DNA of 35,933 nt from Prevotella corporis DSM 18810 = JCM 8529. GTDB lineage: Bacteria; Bacteroidota; Bacteroidia; Bacteroidales; Bacteroidaceae. The translations under genes were made by a program, and so were the position numbers. Position 1 is the stretch's first letter. The number at the start of each line of letters is the position of its first letter. Below are positions 8,632-15,763 of the stretch, piece after piece. The notes beneath the pieces are model-generated. The model did not search any database and had not been told where the DNA came from. It saw only the letters and a program-made list of their open reading frames with translations. The DNA is taken from assembly GCF_000430525.1 (NCBI RefSeq), contig NZ_AUME01000032.1:1-35933 (forward strand). Direction: 5' to 3'.

Positions 8632-9402
8632 CTAAATTTCTGGCACTTCCTCATCGTCAGAAAAGTCAAGTGGGTCAACGATAGCCTCAATTGGCATATC
8701 CTCCTCACTTAGATTGCTTGTGTCTGCTTCACTAGGGATAAGGCTGAAATCGTCGTCTTTACATCTATAAACCTTCCCTGGAAATTGTTCCAACAAATGA
8801 ATATTATGTGTTGACATTATAACAGTAGCACCATCTTGACTTGCTCGTTTTAAGATACTTACAATATTTGTAGCTGTCTCTGGGTCCAGATTGCCAGTTG
8901 GCTCGTCTGCGATGATAATTTTAGGATTGTTCAATAATGCCCTTGCAATAGCTATACGCTGTTGTTCGCCACCAGAGAGTTCGCTCGGCATCTTGTCCTT
9001 TTTATCTTGCATTCCCACCTCATCAAGTACGGCAAGTATCCGATTATTAATCTCTTTTCGATTTTTCCAGCCGGTTGCTTTCAATACGAAATACAGATTC
9101 TTGTAAACGCTTCTATCATGTAAGAGTTGGAAGTCTTGGAAGATAATGCCCATTTGCTTTCTTAAGGCGGGGACATAACGACGTTTCATAGAAAGTAGAG
9201 ATATGCCAAGAACCTCTGCTTTTTCAGCATCTTCTTTATCTACATCGAGTTCGCAGTAGATAGTTTTGAGTAGTGAGCTTTTTCCAGAGCCTACTTTACC
9301 GATGATATAAATAAATTCACCTTCTTCTACTTGGAAATTGACATCCTTCAAAATAAGGCGGTTATCTTGATAAATATTTACGTTACTATAATCTATTAAC
9401 AT
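8632..9402 (-). CDS. ftsE: FtsE-like ABC transporter ATPase with acidic C-terminal tail
   Basis: ATP-binding subunit of the FtsEX-type complex, which couples ATP hydrolysis to septal peptidoglycan hydrolase activation. Walker A GKVGSGKS at 35-42, ABC signature LSGGEQQR at 142-149, Walker B IIIADEP at 162-168 with catalytic Glu167, and H-loop His199. At 256 aa it exceeds E. coli FtsE (222 aa), mainly through a strongly acidic tail from about residue 222. No ftsX is adjacent; its partner must be elsewhere, so LolD/MacB-type assignment cannot be fully excluded. It precedes lysC by 30 nt. Confidence 0.8.
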   Translation of the reverse strand: MLIDYSNVNIYQDNRLILKDVNFQVEEGEFIYIIGKVGSGKSSLLKTIYCELDVDKEDAEKAEVLGISLLSMKRRYVPALRKQMGIIFQDFQLLHDRSVYKNLYFVLKATGWKNRKEINNRILAVLDEVGMQDKKDKMPSELSGGEQQRIAIARALLNNPKIIIADEPTGNLDPETATNIVSILKRASQDGATVIMSTHNIHLLEQFPGKVYRCKDDDFSLIPSEADTSNLSEEDMPIEAIVDPLDFSDDEEVPEI

Positions 9403-9523
9403 CCTTTGTAAAATGAGTTATTACCAAATAATATATCTTATGATTCAAAATAAAATAATTGTATGATAAACAAATGTATTTTACCAAAACCAAAAGAAAT
9501 AAGCAGTTACGTCTTATATTTCG

Positions 9524-9531
9524 CAAAGTTA
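9524..9531 (-). promoter_or_regulatory. Candidate -7 box for the ftsE-lysC transcript
   Basis: The minus strand reads TAACTTTG here, a perfect TAnnTTTG match, giving a leader of roughly 115 nt. No clear upstream TTTG partner is seen. Confidence 0.4.
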
Positions 9532-9636
9532 CTAAAAAACTTTCAATATTTTCTCTTTTGCTGAGTCGAAAATGATAAATAAAGTCTTGTTGTTATTTAA
9601 ATACTGAGTAAGCATCCGATATAAACCGTCTTTCAT

Positions 9637-9656
9637 AATAACAAATATTTGTTATT
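9637..9656. repeat. 20-bp perfect palindrome
   Basis: AATAACAAATATTTGTTATT is exactly self-complementary with no spacer. It lies about 235 bp from the ftsE-like start and 340 bp from the next gene. It could be an operator for a dimeric regulator or a chance AT-rich palindrome. Confidence 0.4.
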
Positions 9657-9914
9657 TGAAGGTAGTATTTTTATGTGTTTCTCCTCCTTTATATTTAAGA
9701 CAGGTTTTGAAAGGATTTCCTTCATCGATTTGTATGCATGCTTCCTTGCAACAAGCTGTGAAGGTCTAGATAATAGCATTGTTCACTACTCCCTCATTGG
9801 TATCAAAAAACAGATTTGCTCTTTCATCCTGGCGTAATGGGTCTGATGGTCTGTTCTATATTTTCTAACCAATTGGATAGCTTGATTTTGAAAAGACTTT
9901 TTTTCTAAAATTAT

Positions 9915-9945
9915 TTTGATTGTTGTGATTTTTTATTTAACTTTG
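9915..9945 (+). promoter_or_regulatory. Near-consensus Bacteroidota promoter
   Basis: TTTG (9915-9918) and TAACTTTG (9938-9945) are spaced by 19 bp, matching the consensus. It drives the interrupted secreted-protein gene that starts at 9996, so that locus is probably still transcribed. Confidence 0.7.
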
Positions 9946-9995
9946 CTTCCAGTAATAATTATAAAGAAGTTCTTTAATTTTAAAATTAAACTATT

Positions 9996-10559
9996 ATGAA
10001 AAAGAGTTTACTACTTGCAGTATCATTGCTTTTCAGTTTGACTACTATTTTTGCGCAAAGGGTTACCGTTCCCGAACCAGAGTTTGCAGATCAAACTTAT
10101 TTATTAACTTCTGACACCACTTACAAATTATTGCCACGAGAGACAGGTGTCATTAAAACGAAAGCTGGCGCTTCGTTATATTTGACAGGTATTGGTAAAG
10201 TGAAAACGCGTCTTACGCTTCCCGGAAAATCGTCTAATATTTCCATACCTACAGGACAAGTGCGATTCATTATAAAGGCTGCCAACAACGATACTGATCC
10301 CTCTTCATTTATCAACATTTTTCCTTTCGAGATTAAAGGGAAAGAGCGCAGAGCACAACTCGCTGAGGCCGGTACTTTCTCTGCTACGAAATCTAACTCG
10401 TTGGGACAAATAGATTTAAAGGCTAAAAAGTACGGAGAGAGTTCTTAATATATTGTAATAGACAACTTACAGCCTGGAGAATACGGAATCAACTTAGGCG
10501 ACCCAGATAAACTGAATGAAAAAAATAACATGAAAGTTACAACATTCAATGTGAAATAA
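9996..10559 (+). pseudogene. Secreted protein gene interrupted by an in-frame TAA
   Basis: The ATG at 9996 starts a clear signal peptide (MKKSLLLAVSLLFSLTTIFA, cut before Gln21), followed by a beta-rich domain. The frame meets TAA at 10446-10448 after 150 codons. Beyond it the same frame continues for 36 sense codons to a second TAA at 10557-10559. That extension (YIVIDNLQPGEYGINLG and onward) reads like the natural C-terminal strand of such a domain, with VIDNLQPGEY typical of Ig-like/beta-sandwich ends. I therefore call one 187-codon gene with a nonsense codon at 151. Sequencing error, readthrough or a functional shorter protein remain possible. I do not recognise the family. Confidence 0.6.
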
Positions 10560-10619
10560 ATATTGTTTTAAACGCTATTGCATTCAAAGTAATGGCATTT
10601 GTAAGAAAAGAATCATAAA

Positions 10620-10708
10620 ACCTCTGCAAAGCTCTGATGAAACATATCTTTACCACATAACTGCTGATAATCTGGTTTGTTTTACAACAAAGATAGTTTT
10701 GCAGAGGT
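10620..10708. repeat. Inverted repeats flanking a 67-bp centre (MITE-like or terminator)
   Basis: ACCTCTGCAAA at 10620-10630 is repeated in inverse orientation at 10698-10708; extending inward adds CT after one mismatch. Ends of the type ACCTCTGCAAA recall terminal repeats of small transposable elements in Bacteroidales, from memory and unverified. No target duplication is obvious. Confidence 0.45.
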
Positions 10709-10992
10709 CTCATTATATCAATTATTTTTATATTTTGCGAAAGCCCTTAATCCGAAAGACGATTTAGATATTGCCGAAATGATGCGATGTACTTATATGT
10801 AAGTATATCGGCCTTCAACTGGTGTTGGATTGAAAAATATTTACAACTCATACTTCGTTTTAAACTTTGTAACTCTCTGTTAGTTATTATGATAACTTTT
10901 GTATCTCAATAGCTGACGTTTCATTGTGCTAAAGCTAAGCTTTTTTCAGATGATTGTTGACCTATTACGTTGCATATCTCCATCAATAGAGG

Positions 10993-11029
10993 AATAATTG
11001 TAAAAATATTTTTACAATTATTTTTTTTG
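10993..11029 (+). terminator. 30-bp perfect palindrome followed by a T-run
   Basis: Positions 10993-11022 are exactly self-complementary and are followed by further T residues to 11028. As RNA on the plus strand this is a hairpin plus U-tract, but it is almost pure AT and 430 nt past the nearest plus-strand stop. Confidence 0.4.
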
Positions 11030-11145
11030 AGAAAACTGGCGGATGGTATCATATTTGTTTGGAATACTTCGGTTGATGGATTTGATAAGAATAACTAAGA
11101 ATATTCTTTTTTCTGTGTGTGTAACAAATTATCAATAAAAACAAC

Positions 11146-11153
11146 TATCTTTG
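11146..11153 (+). promoter_or_regulatory. -7 box (TATCTTTG) that decides the DMP19-like start
   Basis: TATCTTTG matches TAnnTTTG. Transcription should begin about 7 nt downstream, near 11160. A TTG start at 11158 would then lie at or before the 5' end, so the ATG at 11182 is preferred. Confidence 0.5.
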
Positions 11154-11181
11154 CAAGTTGAAAGCAATAAAACAGAACAAC

Positions 11182-11688
11182 ATGTTGGAAGTAAAGGTTA
11201 AAGATTCGGTTATTAGAAAGGCTGTTGAGACGGGTGAAGATTCGTTCGTGCAAGTTTTTATCGATGCAATCAACGAGGCTATTGGCGGAACTCTGACTTC
11301 GGAAAATATGCAAGAGCTTACCTCAGATCAAATTACATTACTTGGTTGGAGTTATCTCCATGAAGAGGTAATGGATGGTGGCTACATTCAATTAATACAC
11401 AATGGCTATGGTGAGTTTATCTTCAAAAATCCATTTGCTGTAGCTTTGCGCAACTGGGGATTGACAGATCTTTACTCGCATATTCGTAAGACAAGAAAAT
11501 ATTACGATAAATATCACGAGAAAATAACGATAGATATGACGGATGATGATTTTATGGCACTCTACGAACAGATGCCTGAGTTTGATCATTCGGACGATGA
11601 TTTTGTTGTAAGTGAAGAGGAGTGGACCTGTAAAATAGCTGAATATATTGATGAACATATCGAAGATTTTGTGGTAGTTGAAGAATGA
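11182..11688 (+). CDS. DMP19-like (DUF4375) acidic protein, 168 aa
   Basis: The segment [22 protein letters not shown] (about 54-75 from this start) and the following [11 protein letters not shown] resemble the DUF4375/DMP19 family. Neisseria DMP19 is a DNA-mimic protein; whether this one mimics DNA is inference, though its C-terminal third is very rich in Asp and Glu ([18 protein letters not shown]). The ATG at 11182 is chosen over an in-frame TTG at 11158 because of the -7 box at 11146. Its last four bases ATGA also start smpB, indicating translational coupling. Confidence 0.7.
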   Translation: MLEVKVKDSVIRKAVETGEDSFVQVFIDAINEAIGGTLTSENMQELTSDQITLLGWSYLHEEVMDGGYIQLIHNGYGEFIFKNPFAVALRNWGLTDLYSHIRKTRKYYDKYHEKITIDMTDDDFMALYEQMPEFDHSDDDFVVSEEEWTCKIAEYIDEHIEDFVVVEE

Positions 11689-12164
11689 ATAAAGAAGAAC
11701 AGGAAGTAAGAAAGAAGTCGCCAGTGCAGATTCGCAACAAAAAAGCTTCTTTTGAATACTATTTTATTGATACATTCACGGCCGGCATAGTGCTCACCGG
11801 TACAGAGATAAAGTCGATCAGAGCCGGTAAGGCCTCTTTGGTCGATACTTATTGTATTGTCAACCATGGCGAATTATGGGTTTCCGGTATGAATATTTCT
11901 CCTTACTTCTATGGATCTTATGCCAATCACGAGGCCAAGCGTTTGCGCAAACTGTTGCTTACGAAGCGCGAAATCAAGCGTTTGGAGGAAGAAGCAAAGA
12001 CCCCTGGCTACACAATTGTGCCTACGCTAGTCTTTATCGATGGCAATGGTAGGGCTAAAATGGATATAGCCCTTTGTCGTGGTAAGAAAGAGTACGATAA
12101 ACGCCAAACTCTTAAGGAGAAAGAGGATAGAAGAGAGATGGATAGGGCTATGAAGAGATTCTAA
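11685..12164 (+). CDS. smpB: SsrA-binding protein SmpB
   Basis: Partner of tmRNA in trans-translation, delivering it to stalled ribosomes. At 159 aa it has the normal length. Visible family segments are [14 protein letters not shown], the conserved [20 protein letters not shown] stretch (about 34-53), KLLLTKREI, and [12 protein letters not shown] followed by the basic C-terminal tail that enters the mRNA channel. It overlaps the DMP19-like gene by 4 bp. No tmRNA gene is seen in this window. Confidence 0.95.
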   Translation: MNKEEQEVRKKSPVQIRNKKASFEYYFIDTFTAGIVLTGTEIKSIRAGKASLVDTYCIVNHGELWVSGMNISPYFYGSYANHEAKRLRKLLLTKREIKRLEEEAKTPGYTIVPTLVFIDGNGRAKMDIALCRGKKEYDKRQTLKEKEDRREMDRAMKRF

Positions 12165-12245
12165 TGCTGCGTTGTGAACGATTTGCTCAGAATGTATATT
12201 TAGAACTCTCAGTAACTTCCACTATTTCTTTGAATTAGTTTTTTC

Positions 12246-12268
12246 AACTCATACATTTGTTTTAAATC
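12246..12268. repeat. Degenerate copy of a segment near 10843
   Basis: CAACTCATACATTTGTTTTAAA here compares with CAACTCATACTTCGTTTTAAA at about 10843-10863: one indel and one substitution. Both lie in intergenic DNA. Two copies are too few to define a repeat family. Confidence 0.35.
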
Positions 12269-12313
12269 CTACCATTCAAATAATCTACATTGAAATTAAA
12301 TTGGGTTAATTCC

Positions 12314-12344
12314 TTTGCAATAAATATAATAAATATTACTTTTG
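12314..12344 (+). promoter_or_regulatory. Near-consensus promoter for map-tsaD-cinA
   Basis: TTTG (12314-12317) and TACTTTTG (12337-12344) are spaced by 19 bp. The inferred start near 12351 leaves a very short leader before the ATG at 12367. Confidence 0.7.
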
Positions 12345-12366
12345 CACAAAAGTTTATACGATATAA

Positions 12367-13227
12367 ATGATACTGAAAAAGAAAAGGTGGCATTGCATAA
12401 AAGGACAAGAGCCAACAGAAATGGATTTGAAGATAATGGCTTTCGAAAAGAAAGGCAAACTTGTTCCTACCAGAGATTTAATCAAGACACCCGAACAAAT
12501 AGAGGGTATCCGTAGGGCTGGAGTAGTCAACACGGGCTGTCTCGATGCTGTGGCAGACGCAATTCATGTAGGCATGAGCACGCAGGAGATTGATGATATT
12601 TGTATGCAATTTTGTAAAGACAACAATGCAACTCCAGCTTGTTTGAACTATGAGGGTTACCCTAAGAGTGTATGTACAAGCATCAATGAGGTTGTGTGCC
12701 ACGGCATACCTAAACATGATGAATTTTTGCAGGAAGGTGATATCATCAATGTTGACATGACCTGTATCGTCGATGGCTATTATGCGGACGCCAGTCGTAT
12801 GTTCATCATTGGAAAGACTACTCCTGAAAAGGAGAAGCTCGTTAAGGTAACAAAAGAATGTTTGGAAATAGGTGCTCAGGCAGCAAAGCCCTATTCCTTT
12901 GTCGGTGATATCGGACATGCCATTCAAAAACATGCGGAGAAACATGGCTATGGCGTGGTTCGAGATTTATGCGGGCATGGTGTAGGACTTGATTTCCACG
13001 AAGAACCCGAAGTACTTCATTTTGGCTATGCCGGTACTGGTATGCTGCTGGTTCCTGGAATGGTGTTTACCATTGAGCCTATGATTAATATGGGCACTTG
13101 GAAAGTTTTTCTTGACGCAGACGACCCTTATGGATGGGAGATCATCACAGGCGACGAACAGCCTTCTGCACAATGGGAGCATACTTTCTTAATGACTGAT
13201 CATGGGGTTGAGATATTAACTCATTAG
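12367..13227 (+). CDS. map: Type I methionine aminopeptidase
   Basis: Removes the N-terminal Met from nascent proteins. The five metal ligands are Asp130, Asp141, His204, Glu237 and Glu271, with the substrate-site His112; spacings follow E. coli MetAP except for three extra residues before the last Glu. At 286 aa it carries about 34 additional N-terminal residues (RWHCIKGQEP and a Lys-rich segment) before the conserved TPEQIEGIRRAG, a style I associate with Bacteroidales. The ATG at 12367 agrees with the promoter at 12314-12344; an internal ATG at 12421 is possible. tsaD follows after 19 nt. Confidence 0.93.
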   Translation: MILKKKRWHCIKGQEPTEMDLKIMAFEKKGKLVPTRDLIKTPEQIEGIRRAGVVNTGCLDAVADAIHVGMSTQEIDDICMQFCKDNNATPACLNYEGYPKSVCTSINEVVCHGIPKHDEFLQEGDIINVDMTCIVDGYYADASRMFIIGKTTPEKEKLVKVTKECLEIGAQAAKPYSFVGDIGHAIQKHAEKHGYGVVRDLCGHGVGLDFHEEPEVLHFGYAGTGMLLVPGMVFTIEPMINMGTWKVFLDADDPYGWEIITGDEQPSAQWEHTFLMTDHGVEILTH

Positions 13228-13246
13228 CAATCAGAGAAATGAAGGG

Positions 13247-14278
13247 ATGAAAAATCAAGATGTATATATATTGGGCATAGAGAGTAGTTGCGATGACACG
13301 AGTGCTGCCATTTTAAAAAATGGCATAATATTAAGCAATGTAACTGCCTCGCAAGATGTACACAAGGCCTATGGAGGAGTTGTTCCAGAACTGGCTTCAC
13401 GTGCGCATCAACAGAATGTTGTACCTGTTGTTGATCAAGCAATCAAACGTGCCGGAATAGTCAAGGAACAGTTATCGGCAATCGCTTTCACAAGAGGTCC
13501 GGGCCTGATGGGAAGTTTGTTGGTCGGCGTAAGTTTTGCCAAAGGTTTTGCCCGCTCGTTGGGCATACCACTTATTGAGGTAAATCACTTGCAAGGCCAT
13601 GTACTTGCTCACTTTATCAAAGAAGATGAGAAGGACAATCATATGCCTCCTTTCCCGTTTATTTGCTTGTTGGTTTCGGGTGGTAATTCACAGATTGTTA
13701 AGGTAAATGCTTACAACGATATGGAAGTGCTCGGACAAACAATTGATGATGCGGCAGGGGAAGCTATAGACAAATGCTCGAAGGTAATGGGTCTTGGGTA
13801 TCCTGGAGGTCCCATTATCGATAAGTTGGCACGCCAAGGCAATCCGAAAGCCTATAAATTTTCTGAGCCGAATGTTGCCGGTTACGATTACTCATTTTCT
13901 GGTCTGAAGACCTCTTTTTTATATAATTTGAGGGAATGGGTAAAAGAAGACGCTGATTTCATAGAACACCATAAGGAAGACCTGGCTGCCAGTCTTGAAT
14001 ACACAATAGTAGATATATTGATGAAGAAACTCAAACGGGCTGTCAAAGATACAGGAATCAAGCATGTGGCTGTGGCTGGTGGGGTGTCTGCAAACAATGG
14101 ATTGCGGAATTCATTCCACGAACATGCTGCTAAATATGGATGGACCATCTATATACCTAAATTCAGTTATACGACTGACAATGCTGCGATGATTGCATGT
14201 GTCGGAACATTCAAGTATCATGACAAGATATTTGCGTCCATCGACTTGCCAGCATATAGCAAAGTAACGTTTAATTAA
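13247..14278 (+). CDS. tsaD: tRNA N6-adenosine threonylcarbamoyltransferase TsaD
   Basis: Transfers the threonylcarbamoyl group to A37 of ANN-decoding tRNAs (t6A), together with TsaB and TsaE. 343 aa, normal length. GIESSCDDTSAAI is at 10-22, the metal-binding HLQGH at 114-118 with His122 nearby, LLVSGGNSQIV in the middle, and the late AVAGGVSANNGLR segment completes the ASKHA fold. It sits between map and the CinA-domain gene on the same strand with short gaps, suggesting one transcript. TsaB and TsaE are not in the window. Confidence 0.95.
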   Translation: MKNQDVYILGIESSCDDTSAAILKNGIILSNVTASQDVHKAYGGVVPELASRAHQQNVVPVVDQAIKRAGIVKEQLSAIAFTRGPGLMGSLLVGVSFAKGFARSLGIPLIEVNHLQGHVLAHFIKEDEKDNHMPPFPFICLLVSGGNSQIVKVNAYNDMEVLGQTIDDAAGEAIDKCSKVMGLGYPGGPIIDKLARQGNPKAYKFSEPNVAGYDYSFSGLKTSFLYNLREWVKEDADFIEHHKEDLAASLEYTIVDILMKKLKRAVKDTGIKHVAVAGGVSANNGLRNSFHEHAAKYGWTIYIPKFSYTTDNAAMIACVGTFKYHDKIFASIDLPAYSKVTFN

Positions 14279-14308
14279 TATCCAGAATTTGGTCAAAAAT
14301 AAATAGAA

Positions 14309-14812
14309 ATGGAATTTGAGAGTAAGATTATTTCTCGCCAGATAGGCGATCTTCTATATGCTTCGGGACTGACATTGGGAACGGCTGAAAGTTGCACCGG
14401 TGGCAGAATCAGTGAAGCCATCATTGCTATCCCTGGAGCATCCAATTATTTTAAAGGTGGGATAATTTCATATACCGACGAAGTTAAAATCCGAATTTTG
14501 GGCGTTTCAGCCGAGACTCTTAGAGAGAAATCCGCAGTCAGCGAGGAAGTGGCTCGTGAAATGGTTGCAGGAACTTTGAAGGCGCTAGATGTAAATTTCG
14601 CAATATCAGCAACTGGGGTAGCAGGACCTGGTGGCGGTACAATTGAAGCACCTATAGGTACGATATGGATTGGCTATGGAGATAAAGACGAGATTAGGAC
14701 TTTCAAGCTAACTGAAAATTACGGTCGAGATATAAATCTTGCTATTGCAACAAATAAAGCGATGCGCTTGATGTTGGATTTCCTGAATGCCAAACTTTCA
14801 ATCGAGCCTTAA
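14309..14812 (+). CDS. CinA C-terminal domain amidohydrolase (PncC-like)
   Basis: A stand-alone CinA domain of 167 aa; the family's characterised activity is nicotinamide mononucleotide deamidation (PncC). Key segments are GTAESCTGGRISE (about 24-36) with the catalytic Ser, FKGGIISYTDEVK (about 50-62), and ISATGVAGPGGGT (about 99-111). The N-terminal molybdopterin-binding-like domain of full-length CinA is absent. It lies 30 nt downstream of tsaD. The NAD-recycling role fits the family, but the substrate is not shown by sequence. Confidence 0.88.
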   Translation: MEFESKIISRQIGDLLYASGLTLGTAESCTGGRISEAIIAIPGASNYFKGGIISYTDEVKIRILGVSAETLREKSAVSEEVAREMVAGTLKALDVNFAISATGVAGPGGGTIEAPIGTIWIGYGDKDEIRTFKLTENYGRDINLAIATNKAMRLMLDFLNAKLSIEP

Positions 14813-14855
14813 ACTCAAAAAAAAGCTTAAAACCGTTGATTATCTTGTGCTTTTC

Positions 14856-14886
14856 TTTGCGCGTTTAGTTTTTTTTTGTAATTTTG
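14856..14886 (+). promoter_or_regulatory. Near-consensus promoter for rpmB-rpmG
   Basis: TTTG (14856-14859) and TAATTTTG (14879-14886) with 19-bp spacing, about 50 nt upstream of rpmB. Confidence 0.7.
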
Positions 14887-14938
14887 CACCCTGTTTGGAA
14901 TAGGTATCAATTAACGAATTACAAAACTAAAGATAGAA

Positions 14939-15202
14939 ATGTCTAAGATTTGTCAAATCACCGGTAAGAAGGCACAGATAGGTTGCAATGTGTCTCACTC
15001 AAAACACCGTACAAAGCGCAGTTTTGATGTTAACCTCTTCAGCAAGAAATTCTACTATGTAGAAGAGGGTTGCTGGATTTCATTGAAGATTAGCGCAGCT
15101 GGTCTTCGTTTAATTAACAATATCGGCTTGGATCAGGCTTTGAAGCAGGCTGTATCTAAAGGTTATGTTGACTGGAAGGATATTAAAGTTATAGGAGATT
15201 AA
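14939..15202 (+). CDS. rpmB: 50S ribosomal protein bL28
   Basis: 87 aa. The start [15 protein letters not shown] and the [12 protein letters not shown] segment are diagnostic of bL28, which binds 23S rRNA near the exit-site region. Visible cysteines (Cys5, Cys18) do not make a full zinc site. rpmG follows after 5 nt and the DUF4295 gene after that, the standard Bacteroidota order. Confidence 0.95.
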   Translation: MSKICQITGKKAQIGCNVSHSKHRTKRSFDVNLFSKKFYYVEEGCWISLKISAAGLRLINNIGLDQALKQAVSKGYVDWKDIKVIGD

Positions 15203-15207
15203 TATTC

Positions 15208-15393
15208 ATGGCAAAAGCTAAAGGAAATAGAGTTCAAGTAATTCTTGAATGCACAGAAATGAAAAGCAGCGGTCTTCCAGGTACAAGCCGTTACATTACA
15301 ACAAAGAATCGTAAGAATACTGCTGAGCGTCTTGAACTCAAGAAATATAATCCGATTTTGAAGAAGATGACTCTTCACAAGGAGATTAAGTAA
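15208..15393 (+). CDS. rpmG: 50S ribosomal protein bL33
   Basis: 61 aa, typical length for bL33. It has the core [21 protein letters not shown], then [17 protein letters not shown] and LHKEIK. Only one Cys is present, so this is the zinc-free (C-minus) type. It is directly between rpmB and the 52-aa DUF4295 gene. Confidence 0.95.
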   Translation: MAKAKGNRVQVILECTEMKSSGLPGTSRYITTKNRKNTAERLELKKYNPILKKMTLHKEIK

Positions 15394-15431
15394 GTACGTA
15401 TTAATTAGTTAATAGTTAAAGTATTTAGACT

Positions 15432-15590
15432 ATGGCAAAGAAAGCGGTCGCTACCCTCCATGAAGGCTCAACGGATGGTCGCGCATATTCAAAGGTTATC
15501 AAGATGGTAAAAAGCCCTAAGACTGGTGCTTACATCTTTGATGAGCAGATGGTTCCTAACGAAGCTGTTAAGGACTTTTTTAAGGATTAA
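15432..15590 (+). CDS. DUF4295 small basic protein, probably ribosomal protein bL38
   Basis: A 52-codon gene starting MAKKAVATLHEG and ending VKDFFKD; Lys-rich N-terminal half, KSPKTGAYIFDEQMVP in the middle. The sequence and the position right after rpmG fit the DUF4295 family restricted to Bacteroidota. I recall that the Flavobacterium johnsoniae ribosome structure revealed a new protein called bL38 and believe this family corresponds to it, but I cannot verify the link here. It is followed by a strong terminator, so it closes the rpmB-rpmG transcript. Confidence 0.85.
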   Translation: MAKKAVATLHEGSTDGRAYSKVIKMVKSPKTGAYIFDEQMVPNEAVKDFFKD

Positions 15591-15607
15591 TCATTCTTAC
15601 AAGATAT

Positions 15608-15648
15608 ATAAGGGATTACAATATTTTTATTGTAATCCCTTATTATTT
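15608..15648 (+). terminator. Rho-independent terminator after the rpmB-rpmG-DUF4295 operon
   Basis: Perfect 16-bp stem (15608-15623 with 15628-15643) and a TTTT loop, followed by a T-rich tail. It begins 18 nt after the stop codon. Confidence 0.85.
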
Positions 15649-15714
15649 TATATGCTTTTCATCATATCTTCTTGAGAATCATAGTGCTAAAACCTGGTAT
15701 TACATATAGTTTTA

Positions 15715-15746
15715 TTTGTTTTTTTGTTCGATTTATGTTAACTTTG
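15715..15746 (+). promoter_or_regulatory. Promoter for ftsY
   Basis: TTTG (15715-15718) and TAACTTTG (15739-15746) spaced by 20 bp. The expected start is only about 10 nt before the ATG at 15764. Confidence 0.65.
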
Positions 15747-15763
15747 CAACAAATTAGTGGAAT

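Larger units (their letters stand above)
9403..9914. other. Long intergenic region upstream of ftsE-like gene
   Basis: About 500 bp between divergent genes. It contains candidate minus-strand -7 boxes for the ftsE-like gene at 9524-9531 (TAACTTTG on the minus strand) and 9471-9478 (TACATTTG), and a 20-bp perfect palindrome at 9637-9656. A 62-codon plus-strand frame at 9649-9837 has no supporting feature. Confidence 0.45.
10560..11145. other. Intergenic region with palindromes and possible repeat remnants
   Basis: About 590 bp without a convincing gene. It holds an inverted-repeat pair at 10620-10708, a 30-bp palindrome at 10993-11022, and two segments (about 10843-10864 and 10914-10950) resembling sequence in other intergenic regions of the window. 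A plus frame from about 10754 to 10910 lacks a start context and has no recognisable motif. Confidence 0.45.

Noticed and set aside
9649..9837. 62-codon plus-strand open frame with hydrophobic residues
   Set aside because: No promoter in a suitable place, starts inside a palindrome, composition like translated AT-rich non-coding DNA, and no recognisable motif.
10754..10910. Plus-strand open stretch of about 52 codons, possible transposase remnant
   Set aside because: No start context, no recognisable transposase motif; left as unexplained intergenic DNA.
11158..11181. TTG start for the DMP19-like gene
   Set aside because: The -7 box at 11146-11153 places the transcript start near 11160, after this TTG.
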